Below, piece after piece: positions 49,025 through 59,544 of a DNA stretch of 64,000 nt; position 1 is the stretch's first letter, and each line of letters begins with the position of its first letter. The notes below the pieces were generated by a model, which worked only from the letters and a program-made list of their open reading frames with translations, made no database searches and was not told where the DNA came from. Source of the stretch: Candidatus Neomicrothrix sp. UBA814. GTDB lineage: Bacteria > Actinomycetota > Acidimicrobiia > Acidimicrobiales > Poriferisodalaceae. The position numbers were made by a program, and so were the translations under genes. The DNA lies in NCBI GenBank assembly GCA_002296525.1, contig DBIA01000008.1, positions 19,648 to 83,647 on the forward strand. The letters are read 5' to 3'.

Positions 49025-52000
49025 ATGAGCACCCCAAATGACACTCCCTACCCTAGAGTGCCCAACAGGGCAGATTTTCCTGCTATCGAGCGCTCTGTTC
49101 TGGACCGTTGGAACAAAGAGGGAACTTTCAGACAATCCATAACCGCTCGACCTGAAAACGACGAATATGTGTTCTACGACGGGCCACCATTCGCAAACGG
49201 ACTACCCCACCACGGGCACCTACTAACGGGGTATGTGAAAGACGTGGTGCCGCGCTACCAAACGATGCGCGGCAAACGCGTTGACCGCCGTTTCGGCTGG
49301 GATTGTCATGGTTTACCCGCCGAAATGGAAACTGAACAAGAACTGGGAGTGTCTGGAAGAGCAGCCATTACCGAATTCGGAATTGAGACCTTCAACGCTA
49401 GCTGCAGGGAGTCGGTTCTCAAGTACACCTCGGAATGGCAAGAAACCGTCACACGCCAAGCCCGATGGGTCGATTTCGAAAACGACTACAAAACCATGGA
49501 TCTCTCCTACATGGAATCCGTTATGTGGGCTTTCAAACAACTCTGGGACAAAGGGCTCATTTACAAAGCTTTCCGAGTGATGCCCTACTCCTGGGGAGCC
49601 GAGACACCGCTATCGAACTTCGAAATTCGCCTAGACGACGCAACTCGCCCCAGACAAGATCCAGCGATCACGGTTTGGTTCCAACTCAAAGAACCAGAAA
49701 TATCAGAACTTTCGGCAGGGCTCCCAACTCGATTACTGGCCTGGACGACCACCCCCTGGACTCTGCCTTCGAACTTAGCTCTAGCGGTCGGACCAGAAAT
49801 CGAATATGTCCTCGTCGAAGCGCTCAACGCGCGTTGGATTCTTAGTTCTGATTGCTTAGAGAAGTACTCCGAGCAACTGCCTAACTACAAAATAATTCAA
49901 ACCCTGGCCGGCTCTTCACTGGTCGGACTCAGCTATGAGCCGATTTTTGATTTTTTCGCCGATCGAGACGATGCTTTCCGCGTCCTTCCAGCCGATTTCG
50001 TTGACACATCAGAAGGCACAGGCGTAGTGCACATGGCGCCCGGCTTCGGCGAAGACGACCAGTTGGTCTGCGAAGCCAACGAAATTGAGATTCGCGATGC
50101 AGTCCCTGTAGACGATCAGGGAAGGTTTACAGACAAAGTCAAAAACTGGTCCAACGAAAACGTCTTCGACGCAAACCCCCAAATCATTCAGCACCTGAAA
50201 GATTTAGGGAAAGTTCTGCGCCACGACACCTACGAACACAATTACCCACATTGCTGGCGAACAGACACTCCAATTATCTATAAAGCAATTTCGTCCTGGT
50301 ACGTGGAAGTCACAAAGATTCGCGGACGACTTCAAGAAATCAACCAAGAAATAAATTGGGTTCCCGATCACGTCAAGGATGGGCGATTCGGACAATGGTT
50401 GGCTGGTGCCCGAGACTGGTCCATAAGCCGCAACCGCTTCTGGGGATCTCCTATACCTGTTTGGGTAAGCGACAATCCTGATTATCCGCGAACCGATGTC
50501 TACGGCAGCCTCGACGAACTGGAAGCAGATTTCGGTGTGAGGCCAGATGACCTTCACCGTCCATTTATCGACGACCTCACAAGACCCAACCCCGACGACC
50601 CTTCAGGGAACAGCACCATGCGACGCGTTCCAGAAGTCCTCGACTGTTGGTTTGAATCAGGCTCGATGCCATTTGCCCAAGTCCACTACCCGTTCGAAAA
50701 CAAGGATTGGTTTGAGGAACACTTTCCTGCCGATTTCATAGTCGAATACATCAATCAAACCCGAGGGTGGTTCTATACGCTGCACGTTCTAGCGGGAGCG
50801 CTCTTTGATCGACCAGCTTTTCAGAACGTGATTTGCCACGGAATTCTCCTGGCAGAAGATGGCAACAAACTTTCCAAAAGGCTCCGGAACTACACAGAAC
50901 CGACAGAAATTTTTGATTCGCAGGGCTCAGATGCCCTTCGCTGGTACTTGATGTCAACGAACATAGTTCGAGGCGGCGATACACGAATATCAGACACTGG
51001 AATCGACGATGTCACCAGGCAAGTTCTCATCCCGATATGGAACGCTTATTCGTTCTTCACCCTGTACGCAAACGTTGATGACCATCAAGCAGCAGTCAGA
51101 GTCGACTCGAGTCACCTGTTAGATCGATACCTGTTGGCCAAGACCCGATCTCTCGTAGCCAGCACCACCTTGGCATTAGACGCCTATGACCTTCCTGGTG
51201 CAGCGAGCGAAATCCAATTGTTTATCGATGCCTTGAACAACTGGTACATACGGCGCTCTCGAGATCGGTTCTGGGGTCCCGAAGGCGGCGGCCAGGGCGA
51301 CCCAGAAGCCTACGACACTCTCTACACCGTGTTGACTATCTTCACCCGAATTGCTGCTCCATTTCTTCCCATGATTATGGATGAAATTTACGGAGGTCTA
51401 ACAAACGGTGACAGCGTTCACTTAGCGCCTTGGCCGAGCGTTGAGGAATTGCCAGAAGACTCAGGTCTAGTTCAACGAATGGACCAAATAAGAGAAGCCG
51501 CATCAACGGCGCTCCGGCTGCGCGAAGATGCCGGGCTTCGCGTCCGATTGCCGTTGACGTCTGTCACGGTCGCTGGCAAAAACGCACCGGAACTCAACGA
51601 AGTTGCAGACCTTCTCGCTGAAGAAATCAACGTTCATAACGTGATTTTGACCGATGAGATAGGCGATTTCGCAACTATGACCCTGAAGCCCAACGGAAAT
51701 ATTCTCGGCCCTCGGCTGGGGTCTGATGTTCAAAAGGTTTTTGTCGCTGCCAAAGAAGGGAACTGGAGTTTCCTTGAAGACAACAGCATTGAAATCGCAG
51801 GCCACATTCTCGAATCCGACGAGTACGACATGGCCCTAGAGCCCGCTGACCCTACGACCACCGCTTCGCTTAAGTCCAATGACGCTGTAGTGATTCTAGA
51901 TACCAAGGTAACTCCGGAACTGGAAGCAGAAGGCTCAGCACGCGACTTAATTAGGACAATTCAGCAGGCAAGAAAAGATGCTGACCTTGAAGTGACAGAT

Positions 52001-52147
52001 CGGATCACCGTAGAGGTCAGCTGGTCTCCTGCTGAAATTGATGCAATAAAGAATCACGAACCAGCTGTGATGGCCGCTGTGTTGGCAAATCAAATTTCAT
52101 GGCTTCCGGGCGACGCAGAGCCAAACGTAAAACTCACCAAGTCATAG
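49025..52147 (+). CDS. ileS: Isoleucyl-tRNA synthetase, eukaryote-like type
   Basis: IleRS charges tRNA-Ile and edits valine. The 1040-residue class I synthetase has the HIGH motif as GLPHHGHLLTGYVKD (about 51), a CP1 editing domain (TTPWTLPSNLALAVG, VHMAPGFGEDD) and the KMSKS motif as GNKLSKRLRNY (about 610). The LPHHGH and KLSKRL forms and the missing C-terminal zinc finger fit the IleS2 (eukaryote-like) group, which is often mupirocin-insensitive. ATG 49025 has AGGA upstream; ATG 49001 region is less likely. No T-box is visible. Confidence 0.96.
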   Translation: MSTPNDTPYPRVPNRADFPAIERSVLDRWNKEGTFRQSITARPENDEYVFYDGPPFANGLPHHGHLLTGYVKDVVPRYQTMRGKRVDRRFGWDCHGLPAEMETEQELGVSGRAAITEFGIETFNASCRESVLKYTSEWQETVTRQARWVDFENDYKTMDLSYMESVMWAFKQLWDKGLIYKAFRVMPYSWGAETPLSNFEIRLDDATRPRQDPAITVWFQLKEPEISELSAGLPTRLLAWTTTPWTLPSNLALAVGPEIEYVLVEALNARWILSSDCLEKYSEQLPNYKIIQTLAGSSLVGLSYEPIFDFFADRDDAFRVLPADFVDTSEGTGVVHMAPGFGEDDQLVCEANEIEIRDAVPVDDQGRFTDKVKNWSNENVFDANPQIIQHLKDLGKVLRHDTYEHNYPHCWRTDTPIIYKAISSWYVEVTKIRGRLQEINQEINWVPDHVKDGRFGQWLAGARDWSISRNRFWGSPIPVWVSDNPDYPRTDVYGSLDELEADFGVRPDDLHRPFIDDLTRPNPDDPSGNSTMRRVPEVLDCWFESGSMPFAQVHYPFENKDWFEEHFPADFIVEYINQTRGWFYTLHVLAGALFDRPAFQNVICHGILLAEDGNKLSKRLRNYTEPTEIFDSQGSDALRWYLMSTNIVRGGDTRISDTGIDDVTRQVLIPIWNAYSFFTLYANVDDHQAAVRVDSSHLLDRYLLAKTRSLVASTTLALDAYDLPGAASEIQLFIDALNNWYIRRSRDRFWGPEGGGQGDPEAYDTLYTVLTIFTRIAAPFLPMIMDEIYGGLTNGDSVHLAPWPSVEELPEDSGLVQRMDQIREAASTALRLREDAGLRVRLPLTSVTVAGKNAPELNEVADLLAEEINVHNVILTDEIGDFATMTLKPNGNILGPRLGSDVQKVFVAAKEGNWSFLEDNSIEIAGHILESDEYDMALEPADPTTTASLKSNDAVVILDTKVTPELEAEGSARDLIRTIQQARKDADLEVTDRITVEVSWSPAEIDAIKNHEPAVMAAVLANQISWLPGDAEPNVKLTKS

Positions 52148-52155
52148 CGAGTTCT

Positions 52156-52974
52156 TCACTTTCCTTCTAGAGGCTCATTTCGCTGCAACGCAGAGAAAAA
52201 CGGATCATCGATTTCTTCTCCGGATCCGCTTTCCGTTTTCGGACTGGGGGCGGGGTCAACCGCTGGTTGATCATTCCGCATTTCGTCGATGACCGCTACG
52301 CCTTCAACCATCGTTGTCGCTGGGTGCTGGTCAGGAGGGCCATCTGGGCGCCCACTTAAATCTCTCGCAATTTCACCTAGAGCTCGCCTACGAGTTTCAA
52401 TCAGATCCGCTAACTGGTCCGCATCGCTGCGCCTGGCAGTAATTTGCGCTTCGAGTTCCAACAGCTCTTCTTCCAATTCCGCCTTACGCGCCCATGCTTC
52501 AGTCGCGGCTAACTCTGACGAAGAAACCACTAGAACGTCAGCCAACAGATCCGCTACTTGTTCTTTCGCCGCAACAACGGCATCCCCTACAACGTCCTCA
52601 GCCGTTTCTTGAGCAAGTGCGATCAGCTGCGCAATCCGATCAATCTCTATTTGCGATGCCCCGATTGCAACGGCGACCCGTTCCTGATCGGGTCGACCTT
52701 CACTTTCAACTTTAGGTGCGGTGGCAAGTGCCTCTTGGATGCTCTCAACTGCGTCAAGGCGCCCGTCGTGGACTTGAATCCCTTCCTGCTCGCCGTTTTG
52801 GTTTATTCGAGCTTCCGTAGCTATTAGCCGGTCAGCCACGTCGTCTAGCCGCGACTGCATTTCTCTCAGTCCTACGGCTACGCGCTCCAAAAAGTCGTCT
52901 ACGGCGTCGGGGTCGTAGCCTCTGAATCGCTCAGGGAAATGCTGCGTTTCCAGCAACTGTGGGGTCAACTCCAT
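52156..52974 (-). CDS. divIVA: DivIVA-domain cell-division/growth protein
   Basis: A 272-residue coiled-coil protein. Residues 1-45 carry the DivIVA membrane-targeting domain (LTPQLLETQHFPERFRGYDPDAVDDFLERV, in pieces), followed by helix with long Glu/Arg-rich coiled coil (about 130-215) and a Pro/Asp-rich tail. DivIVA/Wag31 marks curved poles and division sites in actinobacteria. Its place after yggT, sepF and ftsZ is typical. It is leaderless (TAGGGT 6 bases upstream) and so has its own promoter. Convergent with ileS. Confidence 0.88.
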   Translation of the reverse strand: MELTPQLLETQHFPERFRGYDPDAVDDFLERVAVGLREMQSRLDDVADRLIATEARINQNGEQEGIQVHDGRLDAVESIQEALATAPKVESEGRPDQERVAVAIGASQIEIDRIAQLIALAQETAEDVVGDAVVAAKEQVADLLADVLVVSSSELAATEAWARKAELEEELLELEAQITARRSDADQLADLIETRRRALGEIARDLSGRPDGPPDQHPATTMVEGVAVIDEMRNDQPAVDPAPSPKTESGSGEEIDDPFFSALQRNEPLEGK

Positions 52975-52980
52975 ACGCTG

Positions 52981-52986
52981 ACCCTA
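52981..52986 (-). promoter_or_regulatory. Putative -10 element of divIVA (leaderless)
   Basis: TAGGGT on the minus strand lies 6 bases before ATG 52974, within the 56-base gap after yggT. Confidence 0.5.
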
Positions 52987-53030
52987 ACAATAAGGCGGCC
53001 CTAGCGAAACCGAGACAGACCCAACCTGGG

Positions 53031-53297
53031 TCAACCGCAATTTAAGATCAAACCGCCGAGAATCCATTGGACAAGGACCAAGACTAAGATCGGAGATAGA
53101 TCAAGACCGAAACCACCAACCCGCAGAGGTGGAAGAGCTCTCCTTAAAGGTCCCATCAAGGGTTCAGTAATCCGCACCAAAAAAGTTCGAACAATAGCCA
53201 CAGGACTGTCATGGGCAATTGGGATCCAACTGAAGATAATACGGCCAAAGATAGCTAGGACGTAGATGTCGCAGAGCGTGCACAAGACTTGAGTCAC
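53031..53297 (-). CDS. YggT-family membrane protein
   Basis: An 88-residue protein with two membrane helices (about 5-25 and 65-85) and the family loop FSWIPIAHDSPVAIVRTFLVRITEPLMGPLRRALPP, in which the P-x-x-x-x-R-R-x-L-P pattern is diagnostic. YggT proteins sit next to sepF and divIVA in actinobacteria and Firmicutes; their role is not settled. GTG 53297 has GAAGG upstream, and the gene is 14 bases after sepF. Confidence 0.9.
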   Translation of the reverse strand: MTQVLCTLCDIYVLAIFGRIIFSWIPIAHDSPVAIVRTFLVRITEPLMGPLRRALPPLRVGGFGLDLSPILVLVLVQWILGGLILNCG

Positions 53298-53311
53298 GGG
53301 AAAACCTTCGA

Positions 53312-53818
53312 CTAGTAGTGCAAACCGCGCTCTTGGAGACGCTGGCGCTCTTCGTCGGCGAGGTTCACATGTGATGGGGCCAAGAGGTACACCTGATCAG
53401 CTACTTTCTCCATCTTGCCGCCCAACGCGTAACACAGACCGCTTACGAAATCGATAATTCTGCGAGCTAAATCTCGGTTAGCAGTTTGCAGGTTGACAAT
53501 TACTGGCTGATCGGCTTTGAAACGGTCCGCTAGTTGCTGTGCGTCATTAAAGGTTCTAGGCGCCACCACGTGCGGCTTAGCGCTCGTGATTGGGATTGTT
53601 CTCACAGATCCTGTCGTTGGAGGCCCTGCACTACTAGCTGTAGATCCACCTTCAGACCGGTCAGGAAGTGTCAAAGAGTCAGAAGGGCTAGTCACGACTG
53701 TCACCTGGTCCTCACCGGGATCCCTACCATCAGGGTGTTGAAGGCCATCCAACTCGTCGTACTGCTCATCGGGTCCTAACCCAAGGTAGAGCATCGCCTG
53801 CCGCCACATCGAAGCCAT
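53312..53818 (-). CDS. sepF: Cell-division protein SepF
   Basis: SepF anchors and bundles FtsZ at the membrane, replacing the missing FtsA. The 168-residue protein has an N-terminal amphipathic helix (MASMWRQAMLYLGLG), an acidic/Ser-Pro linker (about 20-75) and the SepF core (about 80-155: FNDAQQLADRFKADQPVIVNLQ, RRIIDFVSGLCYALGGKMEKVADQVYLLAP, in pieces). AGGAGG lies 6 bases before ATG 53818, which fixes the start; the frame is open further upstream but overlaps yggS. Confidence 0.95.
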   Translation of the reverse strand: MASMWRQAMLYLGLGPDEQYDELDGLQHPDGRDPGEDQVTVVTSPSDSLTLPDRSEGGSTASSAGPPTTGSVRTIPITSAKPHVVAPRTFNDAQQLADRFKADQPVIVNLQTANRDLARRIIDFVSGLCYALGGKMEKVADQVYLLAPSHVNLADEERQRLQERGLHY

Positions 53819-53852
53819 TCGCTTCCTCCTAATTTCTGAGAGTACCGCGGTC

Positions 53853-54521
53853 TCACCGCGATGGGCGTTCACCAAACAAAGCTGTTCCAATTCTTACCAT
53901 GGTGCTCCCTGATTCAATGGCAACTTCGAGATCGTTCGTCATTCCTATTGATCTTGTCTTGAGTTGGTGATCGTCGGCAAAGGAAACGAGACTCCTATAC
54001 GCAGCTCTTATCGACTCAGCATCTCCTTGCGGACCGACACCCATCGCTCCGACTACCCGCAAGCCTTTGCCGTTGGCAGCTGCAACCAAATCTCCCGCTT
54101 GGGAAAGATCACACCCGGCCTGTCCCTGAATCTCGGTTAGCTTGACCTGGATCATGACGGATGACCCAGGACTCCGTTTCGCTATCTCGTCAATCAGCGA
54201 CAATCGGTCAATCGTCTGCCAAACAGAAACGATGTCAGATATCTTCCGAACTTTATTTGTTTGCATTCCTCCGATGAAGTGCACTTGTAACGGTTTTCGC
54301 TCTTCCATATCTAGTTCAAGCCACTTAGCGGCTAGCTCTTGGGCATAATTTTCCCCAATCATTCGGAAGCCACACTCAGAAGCGAGACCTATCGCCCATG
54401 CTCCGAAACCTTTCGTCACCGCTACTATGTCGATGTCTTTACCACCCAGAGTTGCGATCCGTTCTCTGAGTGCTTCAGCCCGGTCCAGGAACTCCTCTTT
54501 AGAAATAGGCGCTTCTCCCAT
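53853..54521 (-). CDS. yggS: PLP homeostasis protein YggS family
   Basis: A 222-residue alanine-racemase-fold PLP-binding protein that helps keep vitamin B6 and amino-acid pools balanced. The PLP lysine is in IVAVTKGFGAW (about 36); further motifs are IGENYAQELAAKW, HFIGGMQTNKV (family FIGxLQxNK), GAMGVGPQG and SIGMTNDLEVAIESGSTMVRIGTALFG. It lies between pgeF and sepF, the usual place in actinobacterial division clusters. Its start shares one base with the pgeF stop. Confidence 0.94.
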   Translation of the reverse strand: MGEAPISKEEFLDRAEALRERIATLGGKDIDIVAVTKGFGAWAIGLASECGFRMIGENYAQELAAKWLELDMEERKPLQVHFIGGMQTNKVRKISDIVSVWQTIDRLSLIDEIAKRSPGSSVMIQVKLTEIQGQAGCDLSQAGDLVAAANGKGLRVVGAMGVGPQGDAESIRAAYRSLVSFADDHQLKTRSIGMTNDLEVAIESGSTMVRIGTALFGERPSR

Positions 54522-55192
54522 TATGGCAGCCTCTCGATTTCAGCCATTAGTGCAAAGCGCTCTGAATCTCCCGCACTCCGGTGAGACCAATATCGCTCAT
54601 CGCTAGCAGTGCACCGTTGCACTTCGTAGTCGATCGAGACTGAACTATTCACTAGCATCGCCGCAACCGCCGCACCCAGGTCAAGGGCTGGCTTCCCGTA
54701 CCTTGTTCGACCTGCAACGCCTTCACCAGCGATAGCCATCATTTCAGATAGATCATCGGGGCCGAATTCGTATTCTGCTGTCGATATGTGGGGGCCGACA
54801 ATCGCTCTCACCGGTCCACTGCCCGAAGCCACGAATCTTCTCACCGCTGCGTCAATAACGCCCGCTCGAATGCCCCGCCAGCCAGCATGAACGACACCGA
54901 TAAGGGGCTTTGACGACGTCATGCCGTATAACGCCACCGACACACAGTCAGCACTCCGAACGCCTATTACCGCGCCCGGTGTCGAAGTAACAAGACCGTC
55001 AGCTGGGTGGCCGTTGCCCTCTCCAGGTCGAAACACTGACAGGATCTCACTGCCATGTACCTGTTTAGGAAATGTGCGCACGTGCTGCTCTTCAGGCATG
55101 AACAAGGCGGAAGCGGCGTCGCCTTCGCTGCGCTCGGATATTCGAATCCGCACCGAGTGTTGCTTTCCCACGCGACGATGGAATGTCAACAC
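54521..55192 (-). CDS. pgeF: Multicopper-laccase-fold protein PgeF/YfiH
   Basis: A 223-residue DUF152 protein. In E. coli, PgeF removes wrong residues from peptidoglycan precursors; the family also has purine nucleoside phosphorylase activity. Zinc/copper ligands are the His in KQVHGSEIL (about 43), Cys in RSADCVSVAL (about 80) and His in GVVHAGWRGIRAGVID (about 101). GTG 55192 is used. It sits directly after ftsZ, as in other actinobacteria. Confidence 0.92.
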   Translation of the reverse strand: MLTFHRRVGKQHSVRIRISERSEGDAASALFMPEEQHVRTFPKQVHGSEILSVFRPGEGNGHPADGLVTSTPGAVIGVRSADCVSVALYGMTSSKPLIGVVHAGWRGIRAGVIDAAVRRFVASGSGPVRAIVGPHISTAEYEFGPDDLSEMMAIAGEGVAGRTRYGKPALDLGAAVAAMLVNSSVSIDYEVQRCTASDERYWSHRSAGDSERFALMAEIERLP

Positions 55193-55228
55193 GACTAAGT
55201 ACTCCCAAAACGACCGGCAGCTAAGTCG

Positions 55229-56332
<1,104 letters not shown>

Positions 56333-56462
56333 TGGACCTCCTGGTATCTCGACTACAACTAATCGTTAGAAATAGATCGCAACACTGAAGGTAGCGCAAG
56401 TTCGCCGCTCTTAAGACCCGCCCACGCACCCCCACGACGAATTTTGAGTTTGTACCGGCAGT
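56333..56462 (-). promoter_or_regulatory. ftsZ upstream region
   Basis: This 130-base gap between ftsQ and ftsZ, in a cluster where most genes overlap, probably holds a separate ftsZ promoter. On the minus strand a TTGCGA and a TAGTTG 16 bases apart (centred about 56370) are weak -35 and -10 candidates, leaving a leader with the AGGAGG site. Confidence 0.35.
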
Positions 56463-57206
56463 TCAGCTAGGTGACACTACCGGCCTCTCTGGAACGGAGA
56501 CATCGAGAACTCTGTCTGTCCTCATTTGTTCTTCTAAATAGCTCAGTAGGGCCGACAAAGCCACCACCTTGGCCGGGATCTGCTCCTCATCGCCAAAAAT
56601 GACCTCCTGTGCGCTGTCTAGGCTGCCCGAGAGGTCACCCGTGGCGGGTTCACGGCGCAGGCTAACGAACCTCTCCAATAAGCCCGGAGGCATGGTCCTC
56701 AGAAGTGAAAGCAAAGAGGAGCTGTCGGCACTTAGATATGAGCCTGGTGTTCCTGCGGCCCGAATTCCGCTGATTCTCGGTAAATCAGGCGGTGACGTGA
56801 GCCCATGAGTCAACACCCTCCCATCCGAGGCGATGAGCGCCCATTGCTCTGGTTCGCTCATAACCAAAGCGGCCGGTTGATGTTCAATAATTTCAATAAG
56901 CACTGCGCCACTCCACGAGCGGTCAACCGATACCGATTGAACCCTGGGCAAAGCTTCGATTCTGCGTCGGACCGCCGATTGATCTAACGACAGCAGCGGG
57001 TCTCCTGGCTCAAAACCTAATCGCTGTTCTATTTCTGCGAGGGTGAGGTGGTGTAAGCCATGCACTTCTATCTTCTCAATGTTTAGAAACGGTGAATATC
57101 CGACTGCAACGAAGCCGCCCACCAATAGGACCAGCGTAAGCGTGAGCCCCACTACGCCCTTGCGAATAACCGGCGACAGGGAAGCTCTCCGCGCTCGGGG
57201 CGACAT
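56463..57206 (-). CDS. ftsQ: Cell-division protein FtsQ
   Basis: FtsQ connects early and late divisome proteins. The 247-residue protein has a short basic N terminus, one membrane helix (about 15-36), a POTRA domain (FLNIEKIEVHGLHHLTLAEIEQRLGFEPGDPL, in pieces, about 38-100) and a beta domain. It lies 2 bases after murB, as in other mur-fts clusters. Confidence 0.92.
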   Translation of the reverse strand: MSPRARRASLSPVIRKGVVGLTLTLVLLVGGFVAVGYSPFLNIEKIEVHGLHHLTLAEIEQRLGFEPGDPLLSLDQSAVRRRIEALPRVQSVSVDRSWSGAVLIEIIEHQPAALVMSEPEQWALIASDGRVLTHGLTSPPDLPRISGIRAAGTPGSYLSADSSSLLSLLRTMPPGLLERFVSLRREPATGDLSGSLDSAQEVIFGDEEQIPAKVVALSALLSYLEEQMRTDRVLDVSVPERPVVSPS

Positions 57207-57208
57207 CG

Positions 57209-58132
57209 CTAGTCCTCAAACCCCACTCGCTGAATTTCTGTTTTCAGCCCGATACCGGTTTCGGCATAGACCCGTCTGGCCACCGCAGCAATTACAGCGT
57301 CTACATCATCTGCTGAGCCTCCGACATCTGCCTGAATAAAGTTGGCGTGTTTCGGCGAAACCTGTGCCGATCCAATTCGGAAACCTTTAAGGCCGAGGCG
57401 GTCAATCAACTCCGCAGAAGTTTCGTTGCTTGGATTAACAAACACTGACCCAGCGTTCTGCCCTCCCGGCTGATTCTCACGACGCCATCGAACAACCTCA
57501 TCCAGCACCCTTGCTCCGGAATTGTCGCGATCGTCACCAAGCTGCAGGGACGCACCTAGAATAATTTCTTCTTGCCTCACAGCGCTTGAGCGATAACCAA
57601 ACTCCAAGTCTTCATTGGCTACCGTTTTGACCTCCCCCGTGCGGAGCTCAAAGAGTTCAACCGCTTGAACGCATGCCTGCATGTCGCTTCCGTGACCGCC
57701 GGCGTTCATTCGTACCGCTCCACCAACCGACCCAGGTACGCCCACAGCCCATTCGAAGCCGCTTAGCCCTTCAGCAACGCAACGACGCGCGAGCGTAGGT
57801 AAAGCGACTTTGCCTCCAACTTCAACTTTGCCGGAACTCTGGTCAAACTTAGTAGAAGAGAAATCCGACCCTAGGGAAACCACAATCCCTTTGAATCCTT
57901 CATCAGCTACAAGCAAATTAGATCCCTTGCCAATAACCAGAACAGGTAATTCTGCCTCATTTTTGGCTTCACGGACTTTCCATAAATCTTCTTGGTTATT
58001 AGCGATCAGATGCAATGCTGCGTGACCACCGACACGGTAGGTAGTCATGGCGCCCAAGTCGACGTCAGGCTGCGCGCGTGGGCCCAATATTTGTCGCGCC
58101 ACCGCTATCGAGTCCGACACTCCATGACTCAT
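57209..58132 (-). CDS. murB: UDP-N-acetylenolpyruvoylglucosamine reductase
   Basis: MurB reduces UDP-GlcNAc-enolpyruvate to UDP-MurNAc with FAD and NADPH. The 307-residue protein has an FAD-binding domain (LVIGKGSNLLVADEGF about 77; GVPGSVGGAVRMNAGGHG about 130) and the substrate domain with the proton-donor Ser in AGSVFVNPS (about 223) and RIGSAQVSPKHANFI. MurC is upstream with a four-base overlap. Confidence 0.96.
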   Translation of the reverse strand: MSHGVSDSIAVARQILGPRAQPDVDLGAMTTYRVGGHAALHLIANNQEDLWKVREAKNEAELPVLVIGKGSNLLVADEGFKGIVVSLGSDFSSTKFDQSSGKVEVGGKVALPTLARRCVAEGLSGFEWAVGVPGSVGGAVRMNAGGHGSDMQACVQAVELFELRTGEVKTVANEDLEFGYRSSAVRQEEIILGASLQLGDDRDNSGARVLDEVVRWRRENQPGGQNAGSVFVNPSNETSAELIDRLGLKGFRIGSAQVSPKHANFIQADVGGSADDVDAVIAAVARRVYAETGIGLKTEIQRVGFED

Positions 58133-59544
58133 TGCGGCTGCTTTCGCGGTCTGCGTCGACTCTGGACTTCATCTGCAACCGAGGTCAAATCCCCCGCGCC
58201 CATAGTCAAACAAAGGTCGCCGGGACGAAGAATAGAGTCCAAATAATCGGCAACTTGTTCACGGCCGGGCAAATATGTGATTGATGATTTTGGGTGATCA
58301 TCAAGAATCGCGCGGACTAACAACTCTCCTGTTATCCCGGGTCTAGGCGATTCACCTGCGCCGTAAACCCCGGTGAGAACTATGTGATCCGCATCTACAA
58401 ATGAATCACTGAACTCTCTCCACAACTCGGCTGTTCTGCTGTACCTATGAGGTTGAAACACGGCGACGATTCTGTCCCACTCGCCTGCTTTTGCGGCTGC
58501 CAACACAGCAGTTACTTCTGTAGGAAGATGCGCATAATCATCGACATACACCACTCCCTGATCCTCTCCTCTAAATTCGAACCGTCTGGCAACACCTGCG
58601 AATCTCGCCAAGGCCGTCGTCACCAACTCTGGGTCCGCACCCATTTCGACTGAGGTAGCGAACGCAGCTGTTGCGTTCAAAACATTGTGGAGGCCCGGAA
58701 CTGGTAGTTCAATTTTGGCGATGCGTTTCCCTTCTCGGATTAGTTCGAAAGTTGAGGTGTAACGACTAGTGACAACCCCGACAACCCTATAGTCGGCGCT
58801 TTCGGCGGTTCCATAGGTAAGACACTCTCCTACCTCGGCAGCGAGTTCAGCTGCACCTGGATCGTCGATACAAACTATTCGAGGGCCGTCGACGGCTTTC
58901 AAAAAATCTGTGAATGCATGGACTAAAGCCTCGTAGGTTCCAAAGTAGTCGAGGTGATCGCTTTCCAAGTTGGTCACTATCGCAGTCGCTGCACCAACCT
59001 TCAAGAATGTGCCGTCCGACTCATCGGCTTCTACAACGAAAAGCTCGCCTTGATCATTCCACACAGCTCCCGAACCGATGTCGTTGAGATCTCCTCCAAC
59101 TATGAAGGAGGGCGCAAGACCTGCTGCCGTGAGCGCTAGCGCCAACATGGATGATGTTGTTGTCTTCCCGTGAGTTCCCGCTACCGCAATAGTCTGCTTC
59201 GTACTACAGATCGCAGCGAGTATTTCAGCGCGACTGAGGACTACTCGCCTCGCATCTAACGCTGCCTGAATCTCTACATTGGAGTCTGGCACCGCCGTGG
59301 ATCTGCAAATGATCGATGCCTCTCCAATATTGCCTGCATGGTGACCCACTTCGATTCTGGCACCCATTGAGCGAAGGCGGCTAACCCCGGCGGATTCACG
59401 GAGATCGCTACCACTGACTGAATGGCCCATCGACAACAAAACGGCGGCAATCGCATTCATGCCGGCACCACCGGCACCAACCACGTGGATCGAAGGGAGA
59501 TCCAAAAGAGATGTCTGGTTTAAGTCTGATGCTTTCAAAGTCAT
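58129..59544 (-). CDS. murC: UDP-N-acetylmuramate--L-alanine ligase
   Basis: MurC adds the first amino acid, L-Ala, to UDP-MurNAc. The 471-residue Mur ligase has the N-terminal UDP-binding IHVVGAGGAGMNAIA (about 19), the ATP loop VAGTHGKTTTSSM (about 118), VEADESDGTF (about 172) and VDDYAHLPTEV (about 330), where many MurC have AHHP. The C-terminal domain ends about residue 460. It overlaps both murB and murG by four bases. Confidence 0.97.
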   Translation of the reverse strand: MTLKASDLNQTSLLDLPSIHVVGAGGAGMNAIAAVLLSMGHSVSGSDLRESAGVSRLRSMGARIEVGHHAGNIGEASIICRSTAVPDSNVEIQAALDARRVVLSRAEILAAICSTKQTIAVAGTHGKTTTSSMLALALTAAGLAPSFIVGGDLNDIGSGAVWNDQGELFVVEADESDGTFLKVGAATAIVTNLESDHLDYFGTYEALVHAFTDFLKAVDGPRIVCIDDPGAAELAAEVGECLTYGTAESADYRVVGVVTSRYTSTFELIREGKRIAKIELPVPGLHNVLNATAAFATSVEMGADPELVTTALARFAGVARRFEFRGEDQGVVYVDDYAHLPTEVTAVLAAAKAGEWDRIVAVFQPHRYSRTAELWREFSDSFVDADHIVLTGVYGAGESPRPGITGELLVRAILDDHPKSSITYLPGREQVADYLDSILRPGDLCLTMGAGDLTSVADEVQSRRRPRKQPQ

